Source of the DNA: Streptacidiphilus jeojiense | GTDB taxonomy: Bacteria > Actinomycetota > Actinomycetes > Streptomycetales > Streptomycetaceae | Assembly: GCF_000719095.1 (NCBI RefSeq) | Contig: NZ_JOEH01000019.1 | Location: 217,972 to 281,971 of the forward strand | Length of the DNA: 64,000 nucleotides | Direction: 5' to 3' | Part shown: positions 50,392 to 59,331 of the stretch, piece after piece | How positions within the stretch are numbered: position 1 is the stretch's first letter | Layout: every line of letters begins with the position of its first letter | Position numbers and translations under genes: made by a program | The notes under the pieces: model-generated | What the model was told of the DNA's origin: nothing | The model's database searches: none | Seen by the model: the letters and a program-made list of their open reading frames with translations, nothing else

Positions 50392-53064
50392 GTGGTCACC
50401 GCGCGGGCAGCCGCCACGTTCGAGCCGGTAGGCCGCTCCGTGGCGTCCGCGCGCGGATTCGTCCGCGACACCCTGCAGGGGTGGGGCTTCTCCGAGGTCG
50501 TGGACGACGCGGTGGTGCTGGTCAGCGAACTGGTGACCAATGCCGTGGTGCACGCAGGGACGGCGGCCGAGGTGACCTGTCTGCGGGACGAGGCGGGCAT
50601 CAGGATCGAGGTCGCCGACCGCTATCCCAAGCGCACCGTGCCGCTCTACGACGGCACCTACACCAACGGCGCGGGCGCCCCTGGCGAGGATCCGGCGTTC
50701 GAGGTCGGCCCGGCGGAACTGGAGCGCGAGGGAGGGCGCGGTCTGCTGCTGTGCGCCGCCCTTGCGACCCGCTGGGGGGTTGACTACACGCCGACCCGCA
50801 AGCGGGTCTGGTTCCGGCTCGACCTCCCGGCCCGGGCCGCCGGCACCCGCTTCGCCGGACCGCAGGTGCCGGACCGGCTGCTGCCCGCAGCCGACTCCGC
50901 GGTACTGGTCGCCGTGGTGCGGGTGGACTCCGAGGGCGTGGTGACCGGCTGGAACCAGGACGCCGAGCAGCTGTTCTCGCTGCCCGCGGCCGAGGTGCTG
51001 GGCAAGCCGCTCAGCGGTTTCGCGGCCTGGCCGCAGACCCCCGGCACCGGCCTCGGCCTGGAGGAGGCGCTGCGGCTCTCCCGCTGGGAGGGCAGCTACG
51101 GGGTGCGCTGCGGCGACGGCCGGACCATCCCGGTGTACGGATCGCATCTGCGGGTCCGCGACAGCGAGGGCGTGGCCTCCACGGTCTGCCTGCTGGTCCG
51201 CGACCTGGAGCGGGCCGTGCTGCAGTCCCCGTTCCGCGGCCAGCCGCTGGACGGCATCGCCGGCGGCGCCCAGCACGACAGCGCCGGCAGTCCGACCTCC
51301 TTCGACGCCTTCATCGGCTCCCCCGCCCCCGACGACCTGGACGGACTGCTGCAGCGGACCGTCGAGCGGGCCAGGGACATGCTGGACGGCGACGCCGCCT
51401 ACCTGCTGCTGGCCACCGACGACGAGACCGAGCTGGAGGTACGGGCCAGCTGCGGCCTGCCGTCCGGACGGCAGCGTTTCGCCCGGGTGCCGGTCGAGGC
51501 CTGCGCGGGACGCTACGGCTCGGCCCGGCTGCCCGCCGTCCACGACGACCTCACCGACCAGCAGGGCGCGGTCCCGCTGCTGACCGGGACCGGGCTGCGC
51601 TCGGTGGTGACCGTGCCGCTGAAGGTCGAGGGCCGGCTCACCGGTTCGCTGGGCGTCGCGGCCCAGGCCACCGGGCAGTACCGCAACGAGGACGCGCTGC
51701 GGCTGCAGTTCGCCGCCGACCGGATCGCCCTGGCGGTGGAGAGCGCCCGGCTGACCGAGCTGGAACGGCTGCGCAGGGGCTCGCTGTCGTTCCTGGTGGA
51801 GGCGTCGGACCTGCTCGCGGGGACGCTGGAACGGGACCAGACGCTGGCGCTGATGGCCCAGATGACCGTGCCGACGCTGGCCGCCTGGTGCGCCGTCTAC
51901 ACCATCTCCGAGCACTCCTCGCCGGAGCTGGCGTTCGTGCTGCACGAGGACGAGGACCAGATCGACGGGCTGCGGGAGCTGCTGGCCCGGATCCCCCCGC
52001 CCGAACCGCTGAACCTGCCCGGTGCCCGCGACTGGCGCGCCCCCGCCGAGGAGGCCCACGACGCCGCGATGCGGGTCTCGCTGCGTAGCCTGGGCCGCGG
52101 CGGCACCACCCGGCCCACCCCCGGTTCCGGCCCGGCCACGGCGCTGGCGACGGCGGCGACGGTGGGCGGGGAGACCGTGGTGCTGCCGCTGGTGGCGCGG
52201 AACCGGGTGATCGGGATGCTGACCCTGGGCAAGGCCGCCGACGAGAAGTTCCGCCGGGAGATCCTTGAACTCGCCGAGGACCTCTCCCGCAGGGCCGCGC
52301 TGGCGCTGGACAACGCCCGGCTGTACTCCGAGCGCACCGCGATCAGCAGGGCGCTGCAGCGCAGCCTGCTGCCGCCGGACCTGCCGAAGATCCCCGGGGT
52401 CGAGGTCGAGGTCATCTACCGCGCCGCGGGCGAGGGCAACGAGGTCGGCGGCGACTTCTACGACGTCTTCACCATCCGCGAGGGCACGTACGGCTTCGCC
52501 ATCGGGGACGTCTGCGGCACCGGACCCGAGGCCGCCTCGGTGACCGGACTGGCCCGGCACTCGCTGCGGCTGCTGGCCCGGGAGGGGCTGTCCGCACCCG
52601 AGGTGCTGAAGCGGCTGAACGCGGCGATCCTGGACGAGGGCGCCCGCAGTCGCTTCCTGACGCTGCTGTACGGGGAGATGACGCCCCGTCAGGACGGCAC
52701 CGTCGAGCTCAGGTCGGTCTGCGCCGGCCATCCGCTGCCGCTGCGGCTGAAGCAGGACGGGACGGTCTCGGCCGCGGCCGAGCCGCAGCCGCTGCTCGGC
52801 GTCATCGAGGACCTGGAACTGGTCGAGGAAACCTTCGTCCTCGACCCGGGCGACGTGCTGCTGTGCGTCACCGACGGCATCACCGAGCGCCGCGAGGGCT
52901 CCCGGATGCTGGGCGACGACGGGCTGGCCGAGGTGCTGTCCGGCTGCACCGGTCTGACGGCGGGCGCGGTGGCGGCCCGGGTGCTGCGGGCGGTGGAACG
53001 GTTCGCCCCGGAGCCCGCCTCCGACGACATGGCCATCCTGGCACTGCGGGTACCCACTCCCTGA
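50392..53064 (+). CDS. osaC: Multidomain SigB modulator OsaC (RsbW-like, PAS, GAF, PP2C)
   Basis: 890 residues: an N-terminal RsbW-like ATPase domain with LVSELVTNAVVHAG, a PAS domain (DSEGVVTGWNQDAEQLFSLPAAEVLGKPL), two GAF-like regions (about residues 310-640) and a SpoIIE-type PP2C phosphatase (about 660-890) with EVGGDFYDVF, AIGDVCGTGPEAA and DGITERR. This is the domain order of OsaC of S. coelicolor, which returns SigB activity to basal level after osmotic stress. It is divergent from osaA. GTG 50392 has GAGGAG 7 bases upstream. Confidence 0.92.
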   Translation: MVTARAAATFEPVGRSVASARGFVRDTLQGWGFSEVVDDAVVLVSELVTNAVVHAGTAAEVTCLRDEAGIRIEVADRYPKRTVPLYDGTYTNGAGAPGEDPAFEVGPAELEREGGRGLLLCAALATRWGVDYTPTRKRVWFRLDLPARAAGTRFAGPQVPDRLLPAADSAVLVAVVRVDSEGVVTGWNQDAEQLFSLPAAEVLGKPLSGFAAWPQTPGTGLGLEEALRLSRWEGSYGVRCGDGRTIPVYGSHLRVRDSEGVASTVCLLVRDLERAVLQSPFRGQPLDGIAGGAQHDSAGSPTSFDAFIGSPAPDDLDGLLQRTVERARDMLDGDAAYLLLATDDETELEVRASCGLPSGRQRFARVPVEACAGRYGSARLPAVHDDLTDQQGAVPLLTGTGLRSVVTVPLKVEGRLTGSLGVAAQATGQYRNEDALRLQFAADRIALAVESARLTELERLRRGSLSFLVEASDLLAGTLERDQTLALMAQMTVPTLAAWCAVYTISEHSSPELAFVLHEDEDQIDGLRELLARIPPPEPLNLPGARDWRAPAEEAHDAAMRVSLRSLGRGGTTRPTPGSGPATALATAATVGGETVVLPLVARNRVIGMLTLGKAADEKFRREILELAEDLSRRAALALDNARLYSERTAISRALQRSLLPPDLPKIPGVEVEVIYRAAGEGNEVGGDFYDVFTIREGTYGFAIGDVCGTGPEAASVTGLARHSLRLLAREGLSAPEVLKRLNAAILDEGARSRFLTLLYGEMTPRQDGTVELRSVCAGHPLPLRLKQDGTVSAAAEPQPLLGVIEDLELVEETFVLDPGDVLLCVTDGITERREGSRMLGDDGLAEVLSGCTGLTAGAVAARVLRAVERFAPEPASDDMAILALRVPTP

Positions 53065-53160
53065 CAGCGCGTACCAGCCGGCCGACGGCGCGTACCAGCA
53101 GGTTGGGTGGGGTTTGTGTGACCCCTGGTGCGGGCGGGGGCGCTTCCCTACGATCATGCG

Positions 53161-55617
53161 GTGCCCCGATCCGACCGCCCCGCCGTCTCCCGGTCCCGCC
53201 GTGCCACGGCCGGCGTCTGCGCCGCCCTGGTACTGCTCGGAGCGTGCGCGGCCGAAGCCCTGCTCGACCCGACCGGGCTGCTCGCCCTGGTGCCCCGGGC
53301 CCAGCTGGAGATCGGCCCGGTGCACGGTCCGTGGTCCCTCACCGGGCTGGTGGTGTTCCTGCCGGTGGCTGCCGCCGTCACCGGCTGGACGGCCGCCGTC
53401 ACCGTCGGCGAGGGCGCCGGGCGGTGGCGGACCCTGCTGCGCGTCTGGGGCACCACCGCACTGGCCGCCGGACTGGCCCGGGGACTGCAACTGCTGGTCG
53501 AGGTACCGACCCGGGAGGGCGCCCGGGTGGCGCTGTGGACCTCCGGACTCACGGCCGAGCAGGCCCTGCTGGTGGGCTGGCTGCCGGGGCTGGCCGCACT
53601 GCTCTTCGCCCGCGCCGGGGCCAGGAACACCGGCTTCGGCTGGCGCTGGTCGCTGACCGGCACCGCACTGCCGCTCGCCCTGATCGGACCGCTGGTGGGG
53701 ACGATGCTCTGGGAGGGCTCCCCGGTCGGGGCGTTCTACGGGGAACGGCTGACACTGCGGTCGCTCCCGCTGGGCCCGGGCCGGTTCGCGGTGGAACTGG
53801 TGGTCGCCGCCGTGGTCTCGGCCGTGCTGCTGGTGCGCTCGTCCCGGCACTTCGGCTATGCGCGGCCGACCCGGCTGCTGCTCGGCGGCTGGCTGGCGGC
53901 GATGGGCGGCGGCGCGGCGGCCGGGCTGGTGCAGACCGCCCTGGCGCTGCCGACCGGCTGGCTGGTCGCACCGCAACTGGCGGTGCGGGTCGGCGCCGGG
54001 CTCTCGCTGGGCCTGGCGTTCGGCTGGGGCGTGCTGCCGACGCTGCTGCTGCTCAGCCGGGCGCTGGACGTGATGGCCCGCAGGCGGGTGGTGACGGTCC
54101 TCACCTCGGCGGTGGTGCTCGCGCTGGCGTCCTGGAGCCTGTCCGTGGTGACCCCCGCCGAGGCGACCACCACACCGGTCCTCACCGCCGCCGCGGCGGC
54201 CACCGCGGGTCAGCCGCTGCCTGCCCTGACCGTACGTCAGGCGAAGGGGACCACGCCCGCCCGGATCGTGGACGCCGAAGGTCGGCAGGTCCTGCTGCGC
54301 GGCGTCAACGTCAACCAGCTCGTCGACTACGCACCCGGCAGCTCGGGCAGGCCGACCGTGCAGCCGCTCACCGACGCCGACTTCGCCGCGATGGCGGCGA
54401 TGGGCTTCGACGTGGTCCGGCTGAGCGTCTCCTGGTCGCTGCTGGAACCGCAGCGCGGCCACTGGGACACCGGCTACCTGAAACGCATCCAGCAGGCCGT
54501 GGCGATGGCCGCGGCACACGGGATGTACACCGACATCGACATGCACCAGGACGCCTGGAGCCGCTACATCGGCGCTCCGGCCGGGACGGTCTGCCCGTCC
54601 GGCACCGATCCGCTGCTCGGCTACGACGGCGCGCCGCAGTGGGCCACGCTGACCGACGGCGCTTCACCGTGCCAGTTCACCGGACGCGACATCGCGCCTG
54701 CGGTGGCCGCGGCTTTCACCAACTTCTACCACGATGTCGACGGCATCCAGGGCGAGTTGGTGCGCACCTGGAGCCTGCTGGCGCGGACCTTCAAGGACGA
54801 TCCGGCGGTGGCGGGCTACGGCCTGCTCAACGAGCCCGGCTTCGGCGACGACGCCCCGGTGACCTCGTCGGTGCTGCTGGGCGCCTACTACCAGCGGGCG
54901 GTGAAGGAGATCCGCGCCCAGGAGTCGGGCGGCTTCCCGCACCTGGTGTTCATCGAGCCGAGCGTGCTCTGGTCGGGGCTGGGCTTCGACGCCGCACCGC
55001 CGCAGGGCTTCTCCGACGACCCGTACCTGGTCTTCGCCCCGCACCTCTACAACGAGTCGATCACCATGGACCAGGGCAGCGGGATCACCCTGGTCTCGAT
55101 CGAGCAGGGCTTCACCCTGGCCGGGCAGCAGGCGGACGCCTACGGAATGCCGCTGTGGATCGGCGAGTGGGGCTGGTTCGGGGACGGCTCCACCGACACC
55201 GCGAAGCAGGAACGTTTCGTCCAGGCCGCCGACGCCCAGCAGCTGGGCGACGCCGTCTGGGTCTGGAAGCAGGCCTGCGGTGATCCGCAGAGCGATCCCG
55301 CGGCGGCGACCGCGGGGAACGTGGTACGGGTCGACTGCGCCACCGGAAAGGTCCTGCCGGTGGCGGCGTCGGTCACCGCGATCCTGGACCGGCCCTATCC
55401 ACGCGCCGCACCAGGGCAGTTGACGCAGCTCCGGGTGGACGGCGGCAGCCTGCTGCTGGCCGGCAGCGGCAGGGGCTCCCTCGACGTGTGGTTCCCGGGG
55501 AGCGCGAAGCCCGCCGTGCAGCCCGTCGGGGTGACCGGCGTGGAGGTCACCAGGGCGAGCGGTGGCTGGCGGGTGACCGGGCGGACCGCGGGGAGCTACG
55601 GACTGACGGTGCGTTGA
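53161..55617 (+). CDS. GH5 glycoside hydrolase fused to a multi-span membrane domain
   Basis: About 818 residues. The first ~330 hold about nine hydrophobic segments (for example LTGLVVFLPVAAAVTGW, FAVELVVAAVVSAVLLV, VVTVLTSAVVLALASW). The rest is an exported GH5 domain: VLLRGVNVNQL, IDMHQDAWSRYI, GAPQWATLTDG, the acid/base Glu in GLLNEPG, FAPHLYN and the nucleophile Glu in WIGEWGW, then a C-terminal beta region. Features resemble endoglycoceramidase-like GH5 enzymes, so a glycolipid or steryl-glucoside substrate is possible. GTG 53161 lacks a ribosome site, but TACGAT ends 5 bases before it, suggesting a leaderless mRNA; GTG 53128 is the alternative. Confidence 0.85.
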   Translation: MPRSDRPAVSRSRRATAGVCAALVLLGACAAEALLDPTGLLALVPRAQLEIGPVHGPWSLTGLVVFLPVAAAVTGWTAAVTVGEGAGRWRTLLRVWGTTALAAGLARGLQLLVEVPTREGARVALWTSGLTAEQALLVGWLPGLAALLFARAGARNTGFGWRWSLTGTALPLALIGPLVGTMLWEGSPVGAFYGERLTLRSLPLGPGRFAVELVVAAVVSAVLLVRSSRHFGYARPTRLLLGGWLAAMGGGAAAGLVQTALALPTGWLVAPQLAVRVGAGLSLGLAFGWGVLPTLLLLSRALDVMARRRVVTVLTSAVVLALASWSLSVVTPAEATTTPVLTAAAAATAGQPLPALTVRQAKGTTPARIVDAEGRQVLLRGVNVNQLVDYAPGSSGRPTVQPLTDADFAAMAAMGFDVVRLSVSWSLLEPQRGHWDTGYLKRIQQAVAMAAAHGMYTDIDMHQDAWSRYIGAPAGTVCPSGTDPLLGYDGAPQWATLTDGASPCQFTGRDIAPAVAAAFTNFYHDVDGIQGELVRTWSLLARTFKDDPAVAGYGLLNEPGFGDDAPVTSSVLLGAYYQRAVKEIRAQESGGFPHLVFIEPSVLWSGLGFDAAPPQGFSDDPYLVFAPHLYNESITMDQGSGITLVSIEQGFTLAGQQADAYGMPLWIGEWGWFGDGSTDTAKQERFVQAADAQQLGDAVWVWKQACGDPQSDPAAATAGNVVRVDCATGKVLPVAASVTAILDRPYPRAAPGQLTQLRVDGGSLLLAGSGRGSLDVWFPGSAKPAVQPVGVTGVEVTRASGGWRVTGRTAGSYGLTVR

Positions 55618-55700
55618 CCCGACCGCGGCGGTTCCCGGTCCCCCTAGCAGCCGCTCGGATGCGCTGTCCGGCGTTCTCCGATAAATGCTTGATTACGTTG

Positions 55701-55727
55701 GGTTGATTGACCGTCACATACGGGTAC
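55701..55727 (+). promoter_or_regulatory. SigB-type promoter motif upstream of the YaaH/SatP gene
   Basis: GGTTG (55701-55705), 16 bases, GGGTAC (55722-55727) is a full match to GNNTN-N14-16-GGGTAC/T, with the same -35 and spacing as the osaC site. It would give a leader of about 130 bases. The rest of the 246-base gap is relatively AT-rich and holds no gene. Confidence 0.6.
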
Positions 55728-55863
55728 TGATCGACTGTCAGGAAAACTCCGATCGACCTCGTCAGCGCGGTATCGAGCGAGGCGGGCAACGGCGCCCGAC
55801 TACGCAGCGCGCACAGCAGGCACGCCCTCCAACCCACCCTGGTACCAGTCGAAAGGAGCCCCC

Positions 55864-56445
55864 GTGAGCAACGAAGCCGCGGTGGCACAGAACCGCACCG
55901 CCTCCCCCGCGCCCGCCTCCCTCGGATCGGCAGCCGCTCCGCTCGGCTACCTCGCCCTCGGCCTCACCCTCCTCGCCTTCGGCCTGCTCAGCACCGGCGT
56001 CCTCAACGGCGCCGGCGTCAAGGACGCCGGCAGCCTGGCGCTGTTCGTCGGCGGTGTCACCCTCTTCGTCTCCGGCCTGCTGGAGTTCCGCGGCGGCAGC
56101 GCGGCCACCGGCACCGCGTTCCTCGCGCTCGGTGCCTTCTGGGTCACCTGGGCCCAGGCCGCACCGGCAGGAAAGGACGCGACCGGACTCTTCCTGCTGC
56201 TCTGGGCCCTGCTGGCACTGACCCTGACCCTCGCCCACTGGTCCGGCGGCGACCTGGTGCGCGGGGTCTACGCCCTGTTCACCGTCGCCCTGGTCCTGCT
56301 CGCCGTCAGCACGCTGGGCGGAAACGAAACGGTGGGGAAGGCCGCCGGCTGGGTGGCGGCCGCGGCCGGACTGCTCGCCTGGTACAGCGCGACCTCGGCA
56401 CTCGCCGGCGGAGCCTGGGGCCGGGTGTCCCTCCCGGTCCGCTGA
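55864..56445 (+). CDS. GPR1/FUN34/YaaH (SatP) family acetate/succinate carrier
   Basis: 193 residues with six membrane segments after a polar N-terminus, including APLGYLALGLTLLAFGLL (family N-terminal motif, where N-P-x-P-L-G is usual), LFVGGVTLFVSGLLEF and AFWVTWAQAAP. The family transports acetate, succinate or related monocarboxylates by proton symport. The GTG is preceded by AGGAG at 5 bases. A SigB-type promoter motif upstream suggests stress-induced expression. Confidence 0.85.
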   Translation: MSNEAAVAQNRTASPAPASLGSAAAPLGYLALGLTLLAFGLLSTGVLNGAGVKDAGSLALFVGGVTLFVSGLLEFRGGSAATGTAFLALGAFWVTWAQAAPAGKDATGLFLLLWALLALTLTLAHWSGGDLVRGVYALFTVALVLLAVSTLGGNETVGKAAGWVAAAAGLLAWYSATSALAGGAWGRVSLPVR

Positions 56446-56481
56446 CCGCACGGCGCGCACCGGGGGGCGCAGCAGCCGGCC

Positions 56482-57333
56482 TCAGCCCACCGGCTCGCTG
56501 ACGGTACGGGGGTCGGCCACCTTTCGGGGCGGTCGGCCCTCGCCGTCGCCGTCCCGGCGGCCCAGCAGCCGTCGCGCCAGCCACTGCACCAGGTAGGAGA
56601 GCAGCAACAGGACCACCGCGGCCACTCCGTCGAGCCAGAAGTGGTTGGCCGTCACCACCACCACGGCCACGGTGATCACCGGGTGGGCGACGATCAGCCA
56701 GCGCCAGCGGCTGGGGCTGATCCGCACCACGGCGACCGCGACCATGACGCACCAGGCGACGTGCACCGAGGGCATGGCGGAGTAGGAGTCCGCCTGCAGC
56801 CCGGCGACCGTGGTCCCGTACACCGACTGCCCGTAGACCAGGGCCGTGTCCACCATCCCGCCGCCCGGCAGCAGCCGCGGCGGCGCCACCGGTACCAGCT
56901 GCACCGCCAGCGAGGCGGCGGTGACCAGGATCAGGGTCGTCCGCACCCAGGTGTAGGACTCCCGATGACGCAGGAACACCCAGGCCAGCAGGGCGACCAT
57001 GGCGCCGAAGTGCATGGTCGCGTAGTAGTAGTTGGCCCCCTGGACCAGCCAGGGGTGCGGAAGCACCCAGTGCTGCAGGGTGTACTCGCTGGGCAGACCG
57101 ATCGTCCGCTCGGTGTTCCAGATCCACTCGCCGCGCGTCACCGCGTCCTGCGTGCCCATGACGCTGAGCTGGCCGGCGAACTGCCAGAGCGCGAACAGGC
57201 CGATCACCGTCGCGGCCTCACGCAGCACCAGCCCGGCGCCGACCCGGCCCGAGCGGCGCGTCAGCACGGACGCCGCGTACACCGCGGCACCGACCGCCCC
57301 GGCGGACTGCCAGGACAGGGTGAGGTTCTGCAT
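56482..57333 (-). CDS. PAP2-family membrane phosphatase
   Basis: 283 residues, about six membrane helices, with the PAP2 phosphatase motifs 2 and 3: SAMPSVHVAW and the later NHFWLDGVAA. Motif 1 is not canonical, as in inositol-phosphorylceramide synthase-like (AUR1-type) members common in actinobacteria. It probably acts on a lipid phosphate or phosphosugar lipid outside the membrane. The C-terminus is charged. ATG 57333 is preceded by AAAGGG. It converges with the YaaH/SatP gene. Confidence 0.86.
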   Translation of the reverse strand: MQNLTLSWQSAGAVGAAVYAASVLTRRSGRVGAGLVLREAATVIGLFALWQFAGQLSVMGTQDAVTRGEWIWNTERTIGLPSEYTLQHWVLPHPWLVQGANYYYATMHFGAMVALLAWVFLRHRESYTWVRTTLILVTAASLAVQLVPVAPPRLLPGGGMVDTALVYGQSVYGTTVAGLQADSYSAMPSVHVAWCVMVAVAVVRISPSRWRWLIVAHPVITVAVVVVTANHFWLDGVAAVVLLLLSYLVQWLARRLLGRRDGDGEGRPPRKVADPRTVSEPVG

Positions 57334-57494
57334 GGTGGGTGCCCTTTCCCCGTTGCTGCCTCACCGTAGCCGCCGCCACCGACAGCTCGCAGGTCGGGGT
57401 GGTCCGCGCGGGGTGCTGCCGCCGTCCCCGGGGTGTCGCCCGGACGTCACCCGGGAGTCGACCGGACGCCACTCCGGCATGGCCGGCGCTTCGC

Positions 57495-58079
57495 TCAACC
57501 GGTGGTGAGCGGGTGTCGGATCAGCAGGCTGGCCTCGACCGGGACGTCGCCGATCGCGGCGTAGCTGTGCGGGCCGTCGGACACCCAGGACGCGTGCTCT
57601 CCCGTGGCCACCACCTGCGGCGCGGCGACCGGCCCCACCCTGGCCGTCCCGGAGAACACGGTGAGGTACTCGACCACACCCGGCGCATGGGCCGGGGAGA
57701 CTTGGACCGCGCCGGGCCGGATGGTCAACCGGTAGAGCTCGGTGCTGACCGCGCCGTCGCGGAACACCTCGAGCAGCTTCGCGCTCACCGCCTCGCCCTC
57801 GACCGTGGGGGCCGCCTCCGGCGCGGAGAGCAGCGCGGCGAGCGGCACGCCCAGCTGACCGGCGATGGCGTAGAGGGTCTCGGCCGTCGGGTTGCGCGTC
57901 CCGGTCTCCAGACCGGAGAGCGTGGCCTTGCCGATACCGGCCCGACGGGCCAACTCCGAGAGGCTCAGGCCGCGTTCGCCCCTGAGCCGACGGATGAGCA
58001 GCCCGGTCCCGGCGGCGGCCTCCGCCGTCCACCGGTTTCCCTGCGCGTCCTGCTCCTCGGCAGCGCTCCGCTCGACCAT
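57495..58079 (-). CDS. XRE-cupin transcriptional regulator
   Basis: 194 residues: helix-turn-helix at about 24-80 (LIRRLRGERGLSLSELARRAGIGKATLSGLETGTRNPTAETLYAIAGQLG) and a C-terminal cupin ligand domain (PGAVQVSPAHAPGVVEYLTVFSGTARVGP). Such regulators usually sense a small acid and control an adjacent uptake gene. It is divergent from a benE-type transporter gene with a palindrome between. ATG 58079 is taken as the start; the longer frame would cross the palindrome. Confidence 0.88.
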   Translation of the reverse strand: MVERSAAEEQDAQGNRWTAEAAAGTGLLIRRLRGERGLSLSELARRAGIGKATLSGLETGTRNPTAETLYAIAGQLGVPLAALLSAPEAAPTVEGEAVSAKLLEVFRDGAVSTELYRLTIRPGAVQVSPAHAPGVVEYLTVFSGTARVGPVAAPQVVATGEHASWVSDGPHSYAAIGDVPVEASLLIRHPLTTG

Positions 58080-58105
58080 GGCGCCCAGTATCCCGGATGG
58101 CCTAT

Positions 58106-58123
58106 CGTTCCATAAACGGAACG
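58106..58123. promoter_or_regulatory. Palindrome between XRE-cupin and BenE genes
   Basis: CGTTCC-ATAAAC-GGAACG is a perfect 6-bp inverted repeat with a 6-base spacer in the 64-base gap between the two divergent genes. Its position makes it the probable operator of the XRE-cupin protein, controlling both genes. Confidence 0.68.
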
Positions 58124-58143
58124 CCAGGGGACGAGGGAGATCG

Positions 58144-59331
58144 ATGAAGCGCGTGGAGGACCTGGGCAGGCCGTTGAGCGCGGGCCTGGTCACCGCCGTG
58201 GTGGGCTTCGCCAGCTCGTTCGTGGTGGTCCTGACCGGGCTGCGCAGCGTCGGGGCCGATCGGGACCAGGCCGAGTCCGGGCTGCTGCTGCTCTGCGTGG
58301 CGATGGGCGGCCTGGCCGTCGTGCTGGGGCTGCGCTACCGGCAGCCGCTGAGTTTCGCCTGGTCCACACCCGGGGCCGCGCTGCTCATCAGCGCCGGGCT
58401 CCAGACCGGCGGCTATCCCGCGGCCGTAGGCGCGTTCCTGATCAGCGGACTGCTGATCGCCCTCACCGGGCTGTGGGCCCCGCTGGGGCGCCTGATCGCC
58501 GCGATACCCGGGCCGCTGGCGACCGCGCTGCTGGCCGGCGTGCTGCTGCCGCTGTGCCTGGCACCGGTCCATGCGGCCGTCAAGCTCCCCGCCCTCGCCC
58601 TGCCGGTCATCGCCGTCTGGGCCCTGCTCACCAGGTTCGCCCGGCGCTGGGCCACTCCGGGCGCGCTGGTCGCCACCGTCGTCGTGCTGGTGCTGCGCCC
58701 GGCCGGTCTGTCCATGGCAGGAGCGGGGCTGCTGCCGTCACTCACCTTCACCGCACCGGCCTTCCACCTCGGCGCCGTGGCCGGGATCGCGCTGCCGCTG
58801 TACGTGATCACCATGGCCGCGCAGAACGTACCCGGCCTGGCCGTGCTGACCCACTTCGGCTACCGGCCGCCGTTCCGGACCGCGCTGCTGGGCAGCGGGC
58901 TGGCGACGGCAGCCGGAGCCGTCGGCGGCGCCTACATGGTGAATCTCGCCGCCATCACCGCGGCCCTGGCCGCCGGACCCGACGCCCATCCGGACCGGTC
59001 GCGCCGCTGGATCGCCTCGGTGACCGCCGGCGCGCTCTACATCGTGCTCGGCCTCAGCGCCGGCGTGTCCACGGCGCTGCTGGTCGCCGCTCCCCCGCTG
59101 CTGATCGAGACGGTCGCCGGGCTCGCCCTGCTGGGCACCCTCGGCTCGGCCCTGGGTGCGGCGGTCGCCGAGGAGAAGGGACGCGAGGCGGCCGTGGTCA
59201 CCTTCGTGGTCACCGCGTCCGGAGTCTCCGCGCTCGGCATCGGATCCCCGTTCTGGGGTCTGGTCGCCGGGCTGGCCTTCTACGCACTGGGACTGGAACG
59301 GGTGATCCGCCACAGGCCGGCCACCTCGTAG
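58144..59331 (+). CDS. BenE-family benzoate/H+ symporter
   Basis: About 395 residues, 11-12 membrane helices, with family features such as GLRYRQPLSFAWSTPGAALL, IPGPLATALLAGVLLPLCLAP, LPLYVITMAAQNVPGLAVL and GAVGGAYMVNLAAITAALAAGPDAHPD. BenE proteins import benzoate or related aromatic acids. GAGGGAG precedes the ATG by 4-5 bases. No benzoate degradation genes are adjacent. The 3' end overlaps the convergent VC0807-type gene by 52 bases. Confidence 0.9.
   Translation: MKRVEDLGRPLSAGLVTAVVGFASSFVVVLTGLRSVGADRDQAESGLLLLCVAMGGLAVVLGLRYRQPLSFAWSTPGAALLISAGLQTGGYPAAVGAFLISGLLIALTGLWAPLGRLIAAIPGPLATALLAGVLLPLCLAPVHAAVKLPALALPVIAVWALLTRFARRWATPGALVATVVVLVLRPAGLSMAGAGLLPSLTFTAPAFHLGAVAGIALPLYVITMAAQNVPGLAVLTHFGYRPPFRTALLGSGLATAAGAVGGAYMVNLAAITAALAAGPDAHPDRSRRWIASVTAGALYIVLGLSAGVSTALLVAAPPLLIETVAGLALLGTLGSALGAAVAEEKGREAAVVTFVVTASGVSALGIGSPFWGLVAGLAFYALGLERVIRHRPATS

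Noticed and set aside
53066..53098. GCGCGTACCAGC repeated twice after osaC as an attachment or integration site.
   Set aside because: Only a 12-base direct repeat without integrase or tRNA nearby; chance or local duplication is enough.
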